Origin: Halobacillus halophilus DSM 2266
GTDB lineage: Bacteria; Bacillota; Bacilli; Bacillales; Halobacillaceae
Reading direction: 5' to 3'
Assembly (NCBI RefSeq): GCF_000284515.1
Contig: NC_017668.1
Span: forward strand, 3,410,001 to 3,474,000
Length of the DNA: 64,000 nt
Shown here: piece after piece, positions 1-10,400 of the stretch
Numbering within the stretch: the stretch's first letter is position 1
How the letters are laid out: every line of letters starts with the position of its first letter
Position numbers and translations under genes: made by a program
Notes under the pieces: generated by a model
Database searches by the model: none
Told to the model about the DNA's origin: nothing
What the model saw: the letters and a program-made list of their open reading frames with translations, nothing else

Positions 1-533
1 TGGCGTATGCAAAGTGGAAAAATCCGTATAAGCCAACCTCCTCTTCGCTTCATTGGAAAAACATCACGGAGTGTGGTCCGGAATTTGACGATCTTGCACA
101 GGAAACACGTCACATCGCCCCTGCTCTTGTAGTAAGAGATGCTGCTTATTTGAATTGGCGCTACCTGTCCCATCCCGAAAACGAATATGAAATTCATGCG
201 GTATATCGCGAAGAAATACTCCAGGGGTACGTGGTAACGAAAATCACCACAAGCAGCGGATTTAAAAATGGGTTAATTGTCGATATGCTTGCGAATGAGG
301 AAGAGATTTGGGAAGCGCTGCTGCAGAAGAGCTTTGATGTGCTCAAACAGACCGACGTCATCCAGACATGGGCGCTCGCCCACACCCCTCTCGCGGCCCA
401 CCTGAAGAACAATGGATTTACTCATAAAGACAGCCCAATGCCTTTAGTAGGTAAAGAGATCAATGAATCCCTCCGCTTCTTAAATCAATCGAGCAAGTGG
501 TACATTACCCCAGGCGACGTGGATTCGTATTAA
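1..533 (+). CDS. GNAT-type N-acetyltransferase, 5' end missing
   Basis: The reading frame is open from base 3, so the gene begins outside the window; an internal TTG at 150 is not a credible start because the protein continues upstream without a break. The visible 176 residues contain the motif RDAAYLNWRY and the later segment YEIHAVYREEILQGYVV, which resemble the C-terminal half of GNAT proteins found in Bacillaceae polysaccharide or envelope gene groups. The substrate cannot be told from the sequence. It ends 16 bases before a PIG-L deacetylase in the same direction, so the two are probably co-transcribed and may modify the same amino sugar; that link is inference. Confidence 0.6.
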   Translation, partial: AYAKWKNPYKPTSSSLHWKNITECGPEFDDLAQETRHIAPALVVRDAAYLNWRYLSHPENEYEIHAVYREEILQGYVVTKITTSSGFKNGLIVDMLANEEEIWEALLQKSFDVLKQTDVIQTWALAHTPLAAHLKNNGFTHKDSPMPLVGKEINESLRFLNQSSKWYITPGDVDSY

Positions 534-549
534 AAAGGAGATCTGATTT

Positions 550-1437
550 ATGAAGCGACAAATTCTCAAACTAGCGCGGCCCGTTCTATCTCCCGCGAAT
601 CATATGGTCATCAGCCGCTATTATAAGGCCGACAGACCATTGAACGATGTAACCGAACAGCGCGTGCTGCTGTTTGCACCGCACGTGGATGATGAAACGA
701 TTGGAGCTGGCGGCACGTTAATGAAACATGCCGCCAGTGGAGCAGAGACGCACGTAGCTTTCTTAACAGATGGCTCTGGAAGCCAAAGTACGGGCGCGGC
801 CGATGAGATAGTGGCAGCCCGTAAGAAGGAAGCACAGAAAGTGAAGGAACTGCTTAACCTAACTTCCATCGACTTCTTCGATGAAAAAGATGGACAGCTG
901 ACGAGTGACAAACGGACAAGAGCATGGATCAAAGGGAAGATTGAAACGGTCCAGCCTGAAGTGATCTATGCCCCCGTATTCGTTGACTGTCATGCGGACC
1001 ACATCGCAACCGCCCAGCTCGTCCGCGATACGCTTGAGGAAATGGGACGGGAAGACATCACGATCCGCTTGTATGAGATTAATACATTGCTGCCTAAGGA
1101 AGAAGTGAACTGCATCGTGGATATTTCCCCGTATGTCAGCCGGAAGAAGGAAGCGATTGATGTGTTCCAATCTCAGGCCATCGATTTTGACGGCTTTCAG
1201 AGACTGGAGAAGTTGAAGCGTCATTTGGTGGCCGGTTCGGTAGAAGCCTCGGTAGAAGCCGTCGAAACGTTCCTTGAATTAACACCGGCAGAGCTTCGCA
1301 GCCGCTTCGACCGGGTTCAGGGTAAATATACGTACAGCGAGCATTTCAAACAGGTGAACAAAGAAGTGACCCTGCTCTATGCGATGTACAAGAATTTAAC
1401 GTTTAAGCGGCAGGTATATGCAGAAAGCCGTAAATAG
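550..1437 (+). CDS. PIG-L / LmbE family deacetylase
   Basis: Zinc-dependent N-deacetylase of the PIG-L family, which acts on N-acetylglucosamine-bearing substrates such as GlcNAc-malate in bacillithiol synthesis or envelope glycans. The 295-residue protein carries the metal-binding signature PHVDDE at residues 44-49 and a second motif DCHADH near residue 142, both as expected for the family. A clear AAGGAG site precedes the ATG. The N-terminal extension of about 40 residues and the long C-terminal tail make it larger than BshB, and its neighbour is an acetyltransferase, so an envelope or polysaccharide role is more likely than bacillithiol synthesis. Fold confidence is high; substrate is unknown. 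Confidence 0.85.
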   Translation: MKRQILKLARPVLSPANHMVISRYYKADRPLNDVTEQRVLLFAPHVDDETIGAGGTLMKHAASGAETHVAFLTDGSGSQSTGAADEIVAARKKEAQKVKELLNLTSIDFFDEKDGQLTSDKRTRAWIKGKIETVQPEVIYAPVFVDCHADHIATAQLVRDTLEEMGREDITIRLYEINTLLPKEEVNCIVDISPYVSRKKEAIDVFQSQAIDFDGFQRLEKLKRHLVAGSVEASVEAVETFLELTPAELRSRFDRVQGKYTYSEHFKQVNKEVTLLYAMYKNLTFKRQVYAESRK

Positions 1438-1492
1438 GCTCAGCTTAATTCTTCTGTTAAATAAATCAGTAAAGCAATAGTTAATCCTATAT

Positions 1493-1528
1493 AATAAACG
1501 TCCAGTCAAGTAGAGCTGGACGTTTATT
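1493..1528 (+). terminator. Rho-independent terminator, probably bidirectional
   Basis: A 13-bp perfect stem (arms 1493-1505 and 1516-1528) with a ten-base loop is followed by a run of T. It lies 55 bases after the PIG-L deacetylase and just beyond the 3' end of the convergent minus-strand gene at 1551, and can serve both. Confidence 0.85.
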
Positions 1529-1550
1529 TTTTTGCAGAAAATTTCTTGTT

Positions 1551-1766
1551 CTAAGTATTACTCTTCTTCAGTATCATTTTTGCGGCGATAAAATAGACCA
1601 CAATTCCGAGTATAATAGGCAGAATGGAGCCACCGACATGGATGCTTTTGCCATCTTCTGGTGAATATTCGTTACTGTAGTAGAATTGCAGCCAGCTTAG
1701 ATCCAAGAGACTGCCAGCAGCATAGATTAATAGAATGGCTGATAATTCAATGAAAAATCTCCTCAT
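1551..1766 (-). CDS. Small membrane protein, unknown function
   Basis: A 71-residue protein with two hydrophobic segments (about residues 5-22 and 48-65) separated by a polar stretch containing YYSNEYSPEDGKS, so a two-pass membrane topology is predicted. A GGGAGGG site lies five bases upstream of the ATG, supporting this as a real gene. I do not recognise a family. It is followed by a terminator shared with the convergent deacetylase gene and is preceded on the same strand by another single-pass membrane ORF and a giant membrane protein. Nothing further can be said about its function. Confidence 0.6.
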   Translation of the reverse strand: MRRFFIELSAILLIYAAGSLLDLSWLQFYYSNEYSPEDGKSIHVGGSILPIILGIVVYFIAAKMILKKSNT

Positions 1767-1818
1767 ACGTAAACCCTCCCAGTAAAGGTCTGCCCAATCG
1801 CTTTGAGAATTTTTAAAC

Positions 1819-1986
1819 CTATGGCTCGTTCTTCATATCTTTTATTTCCCTTTCAAGCCTGTCTATTTTCTGCTGCAATTCATGATCTGGCTGCGTAACT
1901 TTCCGCCCTATGATGATTAGGAAGCCGAGAAGGGCTGCACCCCCGCCTATGATGAACACACCTATCAAAATAATAAACTCAACCAT
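1819..1986 (-). CDS. Single-pass membrane protein with short coiled coil
   Basis: The chosen start (MVEFIILIG) gives 55 residues: one strong transmembrane helix (residues 3-25) followed by a cytosolic charged heptad-like stretch (ELQQKIDRLEREIKDMKN) that should form a short coiled coil. The frame is open further upstream, but the purine-rich AGAGGGGGGG tract sits eight or nine bases before this ATG and overlaps the earlier candidates, which decides the start. Proteins of this shape are common in Bacillaceae as unannotated membrane-anchored small proteins. No specific function is known. Confidence 0.55.
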   Translation of the reverse strand: MVEFIILIGVFIIGGGAALLGFLIIIGRKVTQPDHELQQKIDRLEREIKDMKNEP

Positions 1987-2041
1987 TGAATCCATCCCCC
2001 CCCTCTGCACCATCGACCACTTACGAGAGAGCTTCTTTCTT

Positions 2042-5000
2042 TTAATCCCATTTTTTCAAGGCTGTCCACAGCCTTTTCAACTTCCGGTCCACGGGCTTGC
2101 GATCATCGGATTGCTGCTTCTGCCATTCATTGTAGCTCGCTATTCCGATGAGAATGAGGCCTGCGAGCAGCAGATACACCCACCACGGAAGATTGCCCCA
2201 GTAGGGTCTGGTCTGGTAAAGAACATTGAAGATCAGCACACCCATGCCGACGAAAAAGTAAGATTTAATCCGGAACTGCATGCCGGCGACCATCGATAGC
2301 AGCGATAATCCGCCAAGAATCCAAGCGTCCCAAATCGTATGACTCTGGATGCCATCAACTACTAAATAAGCAGCAATCAGCAGGAGAACCGCAAGCTGCA
2401 CATGATTCAGAATCACGGCGTACTCACGCCAGGTTTTTCTCCGCAGTATGAAAAGAACACCAAGAACGGGAAGCACTTGCAGTTCAGCTTCGATTAAGTC
2501 AGGAATCAGTGCATGATAATCCAGTAATACAATGATATACCCGGCATATAAACACCCGAATCCCAATGTAATGAACGATTTGCCAAGCAGCGGCTGCACC
2601 CATTTTTTAGCATTAAACAGGAACCAGATACTCAACAATAGTACGGGAATGACCCTTATCCAGACGTTCTCATCCATCATGGTCGTCAGGTTCAAATAGC
2701 CAATATAAAAGAGCGCTGTCCAGGTATAGGCATCGGCCTCTATTTTCGGGCCGATCAATAAACGATGGAAGTAGCGGCCTGCCACAAGCAGAATACCGAA
2801 ACTTATGACCATCACCGTAACGAACGCTGAACGCTCCCAATCAAGGCTGACCTCATTCAATAACGCCAGGCTAAGTAATAAGGGAATAAATCGAGCGAGC
2901 GACCACTTTCTGCGATGCATAAAGAAGAGGATCAGGATGACGTACCCAACGGCGAGAAGCCATTCATACGGTGCCCACGGTTCCAGTCTGTTGATAAACA
3001 GAGACAATCCGAAAATGGAAAAAGGAATGAGATACCATTCGGTCCTTTTCTTCCACACGGCTGGTACCCCCATCCAGATTCCTGCGATGGCTATACTGGT
3101 CACAAGCCAGGCATACGTTTCGGGAACCGCATCCCACCAGCCGAAGTAGCCAGGGACCGTCCACACCGCAAAAAACAGCGTCGTCAAAGTTGCGTAAAGC
3201 ATCAGCTTGATTTCCCATTCGCGTTTGGCTTTTAAGGTGCTGTAGACGTACAGACTAAGGGGGATCAGCAGTACCCAGGGATACATCGCTTCCCCGCCCA
3301 GTGAATTGAGCAGAAAAATAGCGATCAAGAGAGGCTGAACGGAATGAGCCAGCCAATAAAAATAGGGCTGTCTTTCTTCCCATTTTCCAAGTCTCACATC
3401 TCCAAGAAAGACGAGCAGAGCAGGTGAGAGTATCATATAAGTAAAAAACGAAGCAAACGAATCGAACGATAATGGATCAAGTAAAGAGATATAAAAAGCT
3501 AACATCGTAACCGACACGAATAGCCAGAGAAAGGCTCTTTTAGCATACAGCACAAACCATACCATCATGCCGATGCCGACGAACAGAATCATAGGACGGA
3601 TCAAAACAGGGTCCACCCAGGGATTGGCTGCCAGGATGATCATAGCCAGGATATAAGAACCTTGGCCCGTATAAAAACTGGCCGCAGACAGCTGTTTATC
3701 ACGAAATTTGCTCCATACTAAATGGACGATGGTAAGTAAGATTCCTGTGACGGCCAAATGAAATGGAAAAGCTAACCCTTCCTGATAAGCAGGAAACCAG
3801 CCCATGAGAGGTTCATATAAAATAGCGGATGAAATAAACAAAGCCACCGGATGCACCCATACCGCTGTTTCTCCGATATCCACTTGGCTGTCCTTCCTTT
3901 TCACAGGATAAGCAAGACCGCTGATCATCAGGAACATGAACGAGCTATAGGCCAGACGTTCATCATACACGCTGTACCCAATACAGCCCGCCATAACGAA
4001 TATCGATGCATAGATCGTGCTCGGAGCCACAGCCTGGAGCCAAGCCAGGTTCGTCCATAACCCGATGTAGAGAAGAGACACCGCTGCTCCGATAAACAGG
4101 AATAGAAATAGCGGGCCAATCTCCGTCATTTCCCACAGCTGCCAAAGAGTGATAAAGAAAAACACAGGCGTCATATATTGGAAAACCACGTAGCTGGTTA
4201 AATTCGAAAGCAATAGGTAATTGACTGTAATCAGGGCGTAAGCGATCAGCAAGAGCCACGAACCCTCTTCCCCTCTAAACACGATACTTTCGTAACTAAT
4301 ATAAACAAAAGCACAAAAGGAGACGATTCCGCTCGTATAACGAAACACTTTTTCCACGAATTGATGATTCTTAAAGGCGTAAGCAAAACCTAAGTAAACC
4401 AGCCCAACCACCGCATAAACGGTAAGATCGACAGACTGAAGGGGTGAATTCTCTACCAGTTGATAGATAGCGTACACGATCATCACCGAAAAAACGAATT
4501 GGTACTCTTTCGTTTGATAGATGAAAACCATCGCCATATAGATGCTCGCCGTCAGCAGCAGATTGAAGCTGTAAAAGACTTCACTCTCAAAGAAAAACAG
4601 CATGAGCACGGTTGAAAGGACTAAGTTCATCTGCGCATAGAGCGGCAACTCTTTTATAAATAACGCCCATCTGTTCGAATCCTTAAACCAGATATAACCG
4701 CCAAGCAGAAACGCATTGAAAAGCATTAAACACATATAGAACGCGTCCACCGATAGAGGAAGGGCGCCAAGGCTGAATCCTGCCGACAGCGATAAAAATA
4801 CATAAGAGATCCATACGTATAAACGCGACTTATGTACAATCGCATGCCTGATGTATAACGGCAATGGAAGCAGTGTACCGAGCAGACCTAAGAGGTATCG
4901 GCCTTCCCCGAACAGGGATAGATAGTCACCGAACAATCCAAAGAATCCAATCGCCACAATCGCAATCGGGATTAGCAGACTTCCTAATGTCAAAAAGGCA

Positions 5001-5467
5001 AAGGCTGTCTTCTGGATGTTCAGAAACTTTCCTGTCCCGTAACTCAAACCATGAAAAAACAAGGAGACGAAGAAGATGGAAAGAACTTTCATTCCTGCAC
5101 CCATCTGATCCCACTGGCTTGTAGCGACAATCAATCCTGTTATTAATAGCAGGGAAACTCCAAGGATCAGGGACCACGTAATATTACGCTCACGGATTTC
5201 CTCTTTGGATTTTGTTTTTTTCTCTTTCTTCGGTTTCGCAGGAGGCTTCTGTTCTGAACCTGTATCGCGGACCTCTGCTGTCTCTGTTGCCTCTGCTGCT
5301 GTATGAAGCTTCTTATGTTCTTCTTCCCGCTTCTTGTCTTGTATGTATGTACGATCAGCGTCTAACACCTTATGGTAGGCTTCATCGGTTAAGTATCCAT
5401 TGTTACGTAAGTGCTCAAGCTGATCCTTGAACACTTTCCGCTTCTCGTCTTCCGGTAAATGGGCCAA
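2042..5467 (-). CDS. Giant multi-pass membrane protein, unknown function
   Basis: About 1141 residues. A charged N-terminal domain of about 90 residues (helical, with GYLTDEAYHKV and a lysine-rich linker) is followed by about thirty hydrophobic segments that run nearly to the C terminus, where the protein ends in a basic tail. This layout matches large uncharacterised Bacillaceae membrane proteins of the DUF2157 type; no enzyme motif was seen. Start choice: a TTG at 5467 has a GGAGGGAG site seven bases upstream and begins the protein close to the conserved-looking N-terminal helix. ATG codons at 5524 and 5620 are in frame but have weak sites. The real start remains uncertain by up to 51 codons. 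Confidence 0.7.
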   Translation of the reverse strand: MAHLPEDEKRKVFKDQLEHLRNNGYLTDEAYHKVLDADRTYIQDKKREEEHKKLHTAAEATETAEVRDTGSEQKPPAKPKKEKKTKSKEEIRERNITWSLILGVSLLLITGLIVATSQWDQMGAGMKVLSIFFVSLFFHGLSYGTGKFLNIQKTAFAFLTLGSLLIPIAIVAIGFFGLFGDYLSLFGEGRYLLGLLGTLLPLPLYIRHAIVHKSRLYVWISYVFLSLSAGFSLGALPLSVDAFYMCLMLFNAFLLGGYIWFKDSNRWALFIKELPLYAQMNLVLSTVLMLFFFESEVFYSFNLLLTASIYMAMVFIYQTKEYQFVFSVMIVYAIYQLVENSPLQSVDLTVYAVVGLVYLGFAYAFKNHQFVEKVFRYTSGIVSFCAFVYISYESIVFRGEEGSWLLLIAYALITVNYLLLSNLTSYVVFQYMTPVFFFITLWQLWEMTEIGPLFLFLFIGAAVSLLYIGLWTNLAWLQAVAPSTIYASIFVMAGCIGYSVYDERLAYSSFMFLMISGLAYPVKRKDSQVDIGETAVWVHPVALFISSAILYEPLMGWFPAYQEGLAFPFHLAVTGILLTIVHLVWSKFRDKQLSAASFYTGQGSYILAMIILAANPWVDPVLIRPMILFVGIGMMVWFVLYAKRAFLWLFVSVTMLAFYISLLDPLSFDSFASFFTYMILSPALLVFLGDVRLGKWEERQPYFYWLAHSVQPLLIAIFLLNSLGGEAMYPWVLLIPLSLYVYSTLKAKREWEIKLMLYATLTTLFFAVWTVPGYFGWWDAVPETYAWLVTSIAIAGIWMGVPAVWKKRTEWYLIPFSIFGLSLFINRLEPWAPYEWLLAVGYVILILFFMHRRKWSLARFIPLLLSLALLNEVSLDWERSAFVTVMVISFGILLVAGRYFHRLLIGPKIEADAYTWTALFYIGYLNLTTMMDENVWIRVIPVLLLSIWFLFNAKKWVQPLLGKSFITLGFGCLYAGYIIVLLDYHALIPDLIEAELQVLPVLGVLFILRRKTWREYAVILNHVQLAVLLLIAAYLVVDGIQSHTIWDAWILGGLSLLSMVAGMQFRIKSYFFVGMGVLIFNVLYQTRPYWGNLPWWVYLLLAGLILIGIASYNEWQKQQSDDRKPVDRKLKRLWTALKKWD

Positions 5468-5646
5468 AATTCTCCCTCCATCCCTCACGAATATGTACCT
5501 ACTTGTAAGGGTAAACTTGCCCATATTCGATTTCAACCTTTTTTGGAATTTTATAACAAAATAACGTGAGTTTCGTCCATTTATTTTGATACAGATTTTA
5601 ATAATAAATAATGCCAGCATCTATTTTAGAATACCGGCATCCTTTA

Positions 5647-5844
5647 TTATAAATTCTCTTTTCCAACTTCATGAACATAATCATTTTGAGCCATTTCACG
5701 TTCAGCGGTCTGTTTGGCTAGTAATTCTTTTGCCTGGTTGTAAGAAAGACCTGAGTTCGCGTTCTGACGTTTCACCTCATCAATATCTGCTCCTGAACTG
5801 GTGACGTTTTTCTGATTGCGATTAGGCTCCATGGACTTTGCCAT
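5647..5844 (-). CDS. Probable gamma-type small acid-soluble spore protein
   Basis: A 65-residue, hydrophilic, Asn/Gln/Ala-rich protein. The segment SGADIDEVKRQNANSG resembles the repeat found in gamma-type SASP (SspE family), which are amino-acid stores made in the forespore and degraded at germination. The usual protein has two such repeats; here only one is obvious and the C-terminal half (YNQAKELLAKQTAEREM) is helical, so the assignment is tentative. The ATG at 5844 has a perfect AGGAGGTG site seven bases upstream, which rules out the GTG three codons earlier. It is a single gene between a giant membrane protein and repeat copy E1. Confidence 0.55.
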   Translation of the reverse strand: MAKSMEPNRNQKNVTSSGADIDEVKRQNANSGLSYNQAKELLAKQTAEREMAQNDYVHEVGKENL

Positions 5845-5947
5845 AGGAAACACCTCCTCGTATTAACCTTCTCCTCTCCACTGTTTTTATTCATAAGTTA
5901 CATGACCTTGAACAGCGGGGCGTTGGTAATATAATGGAGTATTGAAG

Positions 5948-6510
5948 AAAAGCTCCATTTACTTGAAGACTCCGTTTCGAGATAATTCTGGTCCGTTCAG
6001 GTATCCGGGCTAGGGTTGGTTGGGAAATAAATCGCTTTCCTGTGGGGGAACTGTTGAGCCTCCTCAGTCGTTTTCACTCCTTGTGGGGTCTCACCTAGAT
6101 CCTTCTCCCACGGGAGTCTCACTATTTCCCCTCCAACCCAACTCTAAAATTGCTAACGGACCCTTCCAGAAGAGAAAAGTTCTCCTCTTTAATCTGTATG
6201 AAATGCTTTGATGACAGGCTATTGTGTATCGTTACATCCTGAAAATAGGTACAAAATCACATGATCTAATTCCTCATTACGCAGGTGATATATAAAGTGA
6301 TTTCGAGCTTCTAATATCGCAAGGTCCGGAGGGGGACGATGAAGACTCCTGTGGGATAAACATGATCGGTAAGATCCCGGAAGGCGAAGCCTGAGGAAGC
6401 TTACCACATGCCCACGGAAAGCGAATCGTCCCCCGCAGGACCTTCAGTATAATCAAACATCTCGAAACTGAGTCTTACAGTAAACGGCCCGATTGTGTAA
6501 TAAGCCTATT
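5948..6510. repeat. Compound palindromic element, copy E1
   Basis: First of five dispersed copies. It is bounded by inverted ends: GAAGACTCCGTTTCGAGATA at 5965-5984 and its complement (TCTCGAAACTGAGTCTT) near 6459-6476. Inside are two large imperfect palindromes. Module A (about 5991-6160) begins GGTCCGTT and ends AACGGACC. Module B (about 6321-6445) begins AAGGTCCGGAGGGGG and ends CCCCCGCAGGACCTT. A less conserved spacer of about 150 bases lies between them. The outer left end carries AAAAGCTCC and the outer right end the GGGCC type (revcomp AATAGGCTTATTAC). It lies between the amidohydrolase terminator and the spore-protein gene. No coding capacity is conserved. Confidence 0.8.
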
Positions 6511-6546
6511 ATGAAAAATCAACACCGTTGGATTCCAGTCTATAAA

Positions 6547-6586
6547 GAAATCCCTCCACGAAATTTTGTCGTGGAGGGATTTTTTC
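6547..6586 (-). terminator. Terminator of the amidohydrolase gene
   Basis: The perfect hairpin TCCCTCCACGA/TCGTGGAGGGA, flanked by an A run on one side and TTTTTT on the other, lies immediately after the minus-strand amidohydrolase stop. Its arms would work on either strand. Confidence 0.85.
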
Positions 6587-6587
6587 A

Positions 6588-7439
6588 TTATCGCAGGTTT
6601 GTAAGCTTCGGAAAGACCCTCATCGCATTGTTGTAGAATACATTCTCTACATGCCTGGACGGTATAAAGTCACCGATAAACTCCGCATACCCTTTGATCG
6701 GAACTAACGGCCAATCCGTTCCGAATAGTAATTTTTCATAATGCCCGCAAAATTTTAAGGCATGCCGAACGTGATCAAAGTAGTTATCTTTCAATTTTCC
6801 GGCGAGAGTTTTGTTTGTACCAACGACCCAGCCAGACAAATCCGCAAATAAATTCGGATTTTTATAAACCAATTCCGCTCCGGTCAGAACCCAAGGATCG
6901 CCTAAGTGCGCCATGATAAAATTCACGTCGCGCCGTAAAACCGCCACCTCATCAAGCGTGAGCGGATGGGCATATTTTAATAACCCGCGTTCGGAATACG
7001 TATCTCCCGTATGAAATACAACCGGTACGTCATAAGACGCGGCTAAATCATAGACTGGCTGATAAACAGCATCATACGCATAGTACGGATAGTAGCCCAG
7101 GTATATTTTCACTCCTGCGACCTGCTGCTTCTTAAGTTCATTTTCGAGAGCATCCAGCCCCGATTTCCCTAATTGGTAAGGGTTGATTCCAGGACAGACG
7201 GCCACGCGTCCCGGAAGCTCTTTTTCTAAATCAAGCCCCATGGGAGAGGCGGCATGATGATCTGGGAACCCCATTTCCGGTGTTTCCGTTACGCCCATCC
7301 CTACCGCAAACTCAACATCTCCCTCTTCCATTTCCTTTTGCAGTCCTTTGCCTGAGTAATCGACGCGCGACAGTTCGTTTGCCGTATGATGGAACGTTTC
7401 GATATCTGAAAAGTGAATATGTGCATCAATGATCTTCAT
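6588..7439 (-). CDS. Amidohydrolase family metal-dependent hydrolase (TIM barrel)
   Basis: 283-residue protein of the amidohydrolase 2 family (COG2159 type). Motifs in order: DAHIHFSD at the N terminus (first metal ligands), VVFHTGDTY in the middle, IMAHLGDPW (conserved His) and FGTDWPL (C-terminal metal-binding Asp). The family hydrolyses or decarboxylates cyclic and aromatic substrates; the substrate here is unknown. The ATG at 7439 (MKIIDAHIH) has an AGGAG site seven bases before it, so the longer frame is not used. The gene starts 10 bases after the stop of the large acetyltransferase fusion and is probably co-transcribed with it, ending in the strong hairpin at 6547. Confidence 0.85.
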   Translation of the reverse strand: MKIIDAHIHFSDIETFHHTANELSRVDYSGKGLQKEMEEGDVEFAVGMGVTETPEMGFPDHHAASPMGLDLEKELPGRVAVCPGINPYQLGKSGLDALENELKKQQVAGVKIYLGYYPYYAYDAVYQPVYDLAASYDVPVVFHTGDTYSERGLLKYAHPLTLDEVAVLRRDVNFIMAHLGDPWVLTGAELVYKNPNLFADLSGWVVGTNKTLAGKLKDNYFDHVRHALKFCGHYEKLLFGTDWPLVPIKGYAEFIGDFIPSRHVENVFYNNAMRVFPKLTNLR

Positions 7440-7449
7440 AAAAAAACTC

Positions 7450-10400
7450 CTATTTAAACAATATTCCATGAAACGGATGGTTTAGTTTGTCATACGTCTC
7501 TTCTCCGAAAAATAGGACGGTCGGCTCTACTTGGGTTCGTTCTCCGGATGTTGCCGCCCAGTCCTGAACCGATTCCACCAGGAAAACTTCCTGGTTTATA
7601 TATGCGCCTGCTGTCTGTCTGGCATTCGGATGGATTAGTGTCGCCTTCTCCTTCCGATCATCGGAACCGATCTGAACAAAAGGTGTGTCGTTTAATTCAT
7701 ACTCTTCGATGCCGGCGTAATACGTATGAAACAAGCCGCTGTTAGGCTGAGAGGCATAACAGGATTTCAAATCTTCCGCTGGTTTGAAAAATGCCTCCAG
7801 GCTGAGGTTTTCACCAGCAAAGGTCCGGTTTGCTCCTTGGTGGATTTCTGCGTAAAAAACAGCAACCGGGATTTCTGGGAGCGTTAGGGCGTATTGGTAC
7901 AGGACGACCCCTTTCATCTCCTCATGTTCCGTGAAAGCCGTCTTCAGGCAGATCCCCGTCCACTCATGACCGTACTGATCTTGTTTCGTTACCGCCTCAA
8001 TCGACGTTTGTTCCTTCAGCATTGAATAGGGACTAACGTTTGGCATCGCATAACGAATACCGCCTCCCCATGGATTCCACCACGCTTTTGGCCCTGCTTC
8101 CGGATAGCAGTGGTGCAGCGTTTCTCTGCCTTTGTACTTAACTGAATAGACACCCGGGTAATAAGAGGAGGAGGCCCGGAAGGCAATCGTTCCGTTATCA
8201 ACCGTCCAAATGTCCTCTTCGTTTGAAACCTCCACAGGCTCTGTTCCTTTTACAACGTGAAGGGCAAGGAGATCTGCCTTCCTTCCTGGACTCCGGAACT
8301 GACCTGTCAGCGTTTTTAAGCCAGCAGTATGGTACGTTAGCGGGTAGGTGATTTTCGTCGAGGCCTCTTCTTTTCTAATTTCTTTTTCAAAAGTATCCTC
8401 TCCAGAATGCACGGTTAAGCGGCCCTGCAGGTAGGAAGAAAGCCTCGAACGAAAAGCGACGTCTACCTTTTCTCCTTTTTCCGAAGCGAAGCCATCGCTT
8501 TCTACTTTCAATCCATAGAGAGGGAGCTCTTCAAGGTTCTTCGTTTCGTTTCCTGCTGCTAACTCGCGCCACTGTCGCCAGCCAGGTACGGTATTGATGC
8601 CGATTTGGATCGGTCCTAGCGATTGAAGCTTTCCTGCTTCGAGGGTACCAATCGAATACATCACCCCAAATCGCCAATCATCACGTTTGCCGACAGCGTC
8701 TTCCTGCCAGGCCAGCCCTGCCGTATCTCCTGAAGCAGAAGAAGTAAACAGCCACCTTTCAGATAGATCCCCGCTATGAATGGTTCCAATAAACGGAATG
8801 TCTGCTTCATTGCCAATTATCACCCCATCTTTCATTGGCATCGCCATTCCTTTTAACGGGATAATAATCGGCTGAAGAAACGCAAGATTGCTCTTTTCCT
8901 CTAATCCATGGTTGATCAATTCATGCGTGATCTCGACCAGACCATCGCCGTAAATCTTATAGTAGGTATTCAGAATAACCGAAGAAAAAACGTGTGACTC
9001 CAGAGTGGTTTTCAGAACAAATGCTTCCTGAAGTTCAATATGTTCCACCGAAGTCGCAGCTGTTTTCGACAATTCATCATTAAACGGCTTCCCAAGCTTC
9101 GGGGTCATGATGGTGAGCGGATCTTCCTTCGCTCTTAAAGAACCAATCTTCACGGCATTATTTCTTTTTTCAATTTTGACATAGTAAGGACCATTGTAAC
9201 CGTACCAATACTCTTCCGTCTCACCGCCAAATTTGGCCCCGGGTCCAGGGAAAGCAAGGGCAAGTCGTGTTTGGAAAGAAGAAGTCCTGCCGTCCTCACG
9301 CTGCACCTTGACTTCAACTTTTTCATCTAAAAAGCCGTGCTTGCGCAGCTCCCCAGAGATCGGAATAGACAGACGTCCTTTCGCATCCACCTGTGCCTGC
9401 ACCTGGGGTTCTTCCCACTGAATCATTTTGTTGATGGGAAGTTTCACAATCCAGGTGGAATCTGTATCCAGCTGGCTCTCCAGATCAAGGTGAAGCTTCC
9501 CTTTATGAGGAACTCTCCAGTTCTTGTTCAACGAACGAAGGTGCAGTTTCCCGGGTTGAATAGGAAAAACTCCCATTCGAAGAGGAAGAACCGATTGATT
9601 GATGGTAAGATCCACACCTATCACCGGGTGGGTTTTCCATGGATTCGGCTCCACTTCCGGCATCTCAAGCTGCACCGGAAACTCCCCGCTCCACGTATCC
9701 AACACTTCAAACGTTTCCTCTACCTCATGCTTGACGACGACTGAGGAACTGCCTGAAATCGAAACTTGAAAAGGCGACGCTGTTTTATTGATAATCCGAT
9801 AACTTGCGTAATGGGGTTCATTTTCCAACAGTTTAAAATGGGGAAGATTCATTTCCACCGTCAGGTCCTGCGTCTCGATCCTCCTTATTCTTCTTCCTGT
9901 CCGTTCGAATTGAATGTGGACGTACTCGTCTCCCGCTTCCCACTTATACTCATAGACCGTATGATCCTGCGCCTTGAAACCATCCGGCTTGATTTTAATG
10001 ACCCGCTGACTCGTTGTGTACCAGTTATGCTTTTCGAAAAAGGGACGCAGCCACTCGATCTGCAGGACCGTGGGCATGAAGTTCATTAAGTGGGTGGCAT
10101 CGTCACGCTCTTCCCAGAAGAATCCGCACTTTTTATATAGAGGTACAGCCTTTGTGTTGCCCGGCCAAGTGAACAAATCGAGTCTCGGCCAGCCTAATTC
10201 GACCGTTTTATCTAAAGCTGTGAGAAGGAGGCGTTTCCCTATTTTCAGTCCCTGGTAGTCGGGATGAACATTGATCAGTGGAATATAAAGCGCCCCTTCG
10301 TCCTCCCGATATTCAGAAAGACCACAATAGCCGACTACCTCATCGCCTATAACCGCCAGGAATAGGTGAAGGTTGGTCGACTTCGCCTCTGTATCGATAA

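Noticed and set aside
150-533. TTG at 150 as start of the first gene
   Set aside because: The frame is open to the window edge with sequence typical of the same protein.
6219-6407. Short frames of the MVSFLRLRLPGSYRSC type inside repeat copies (also at 11113 and 30002)
   Set aside because: They come from the palindromic module B, occur in either strand of the copies and have no ribosome site; they are not genes.
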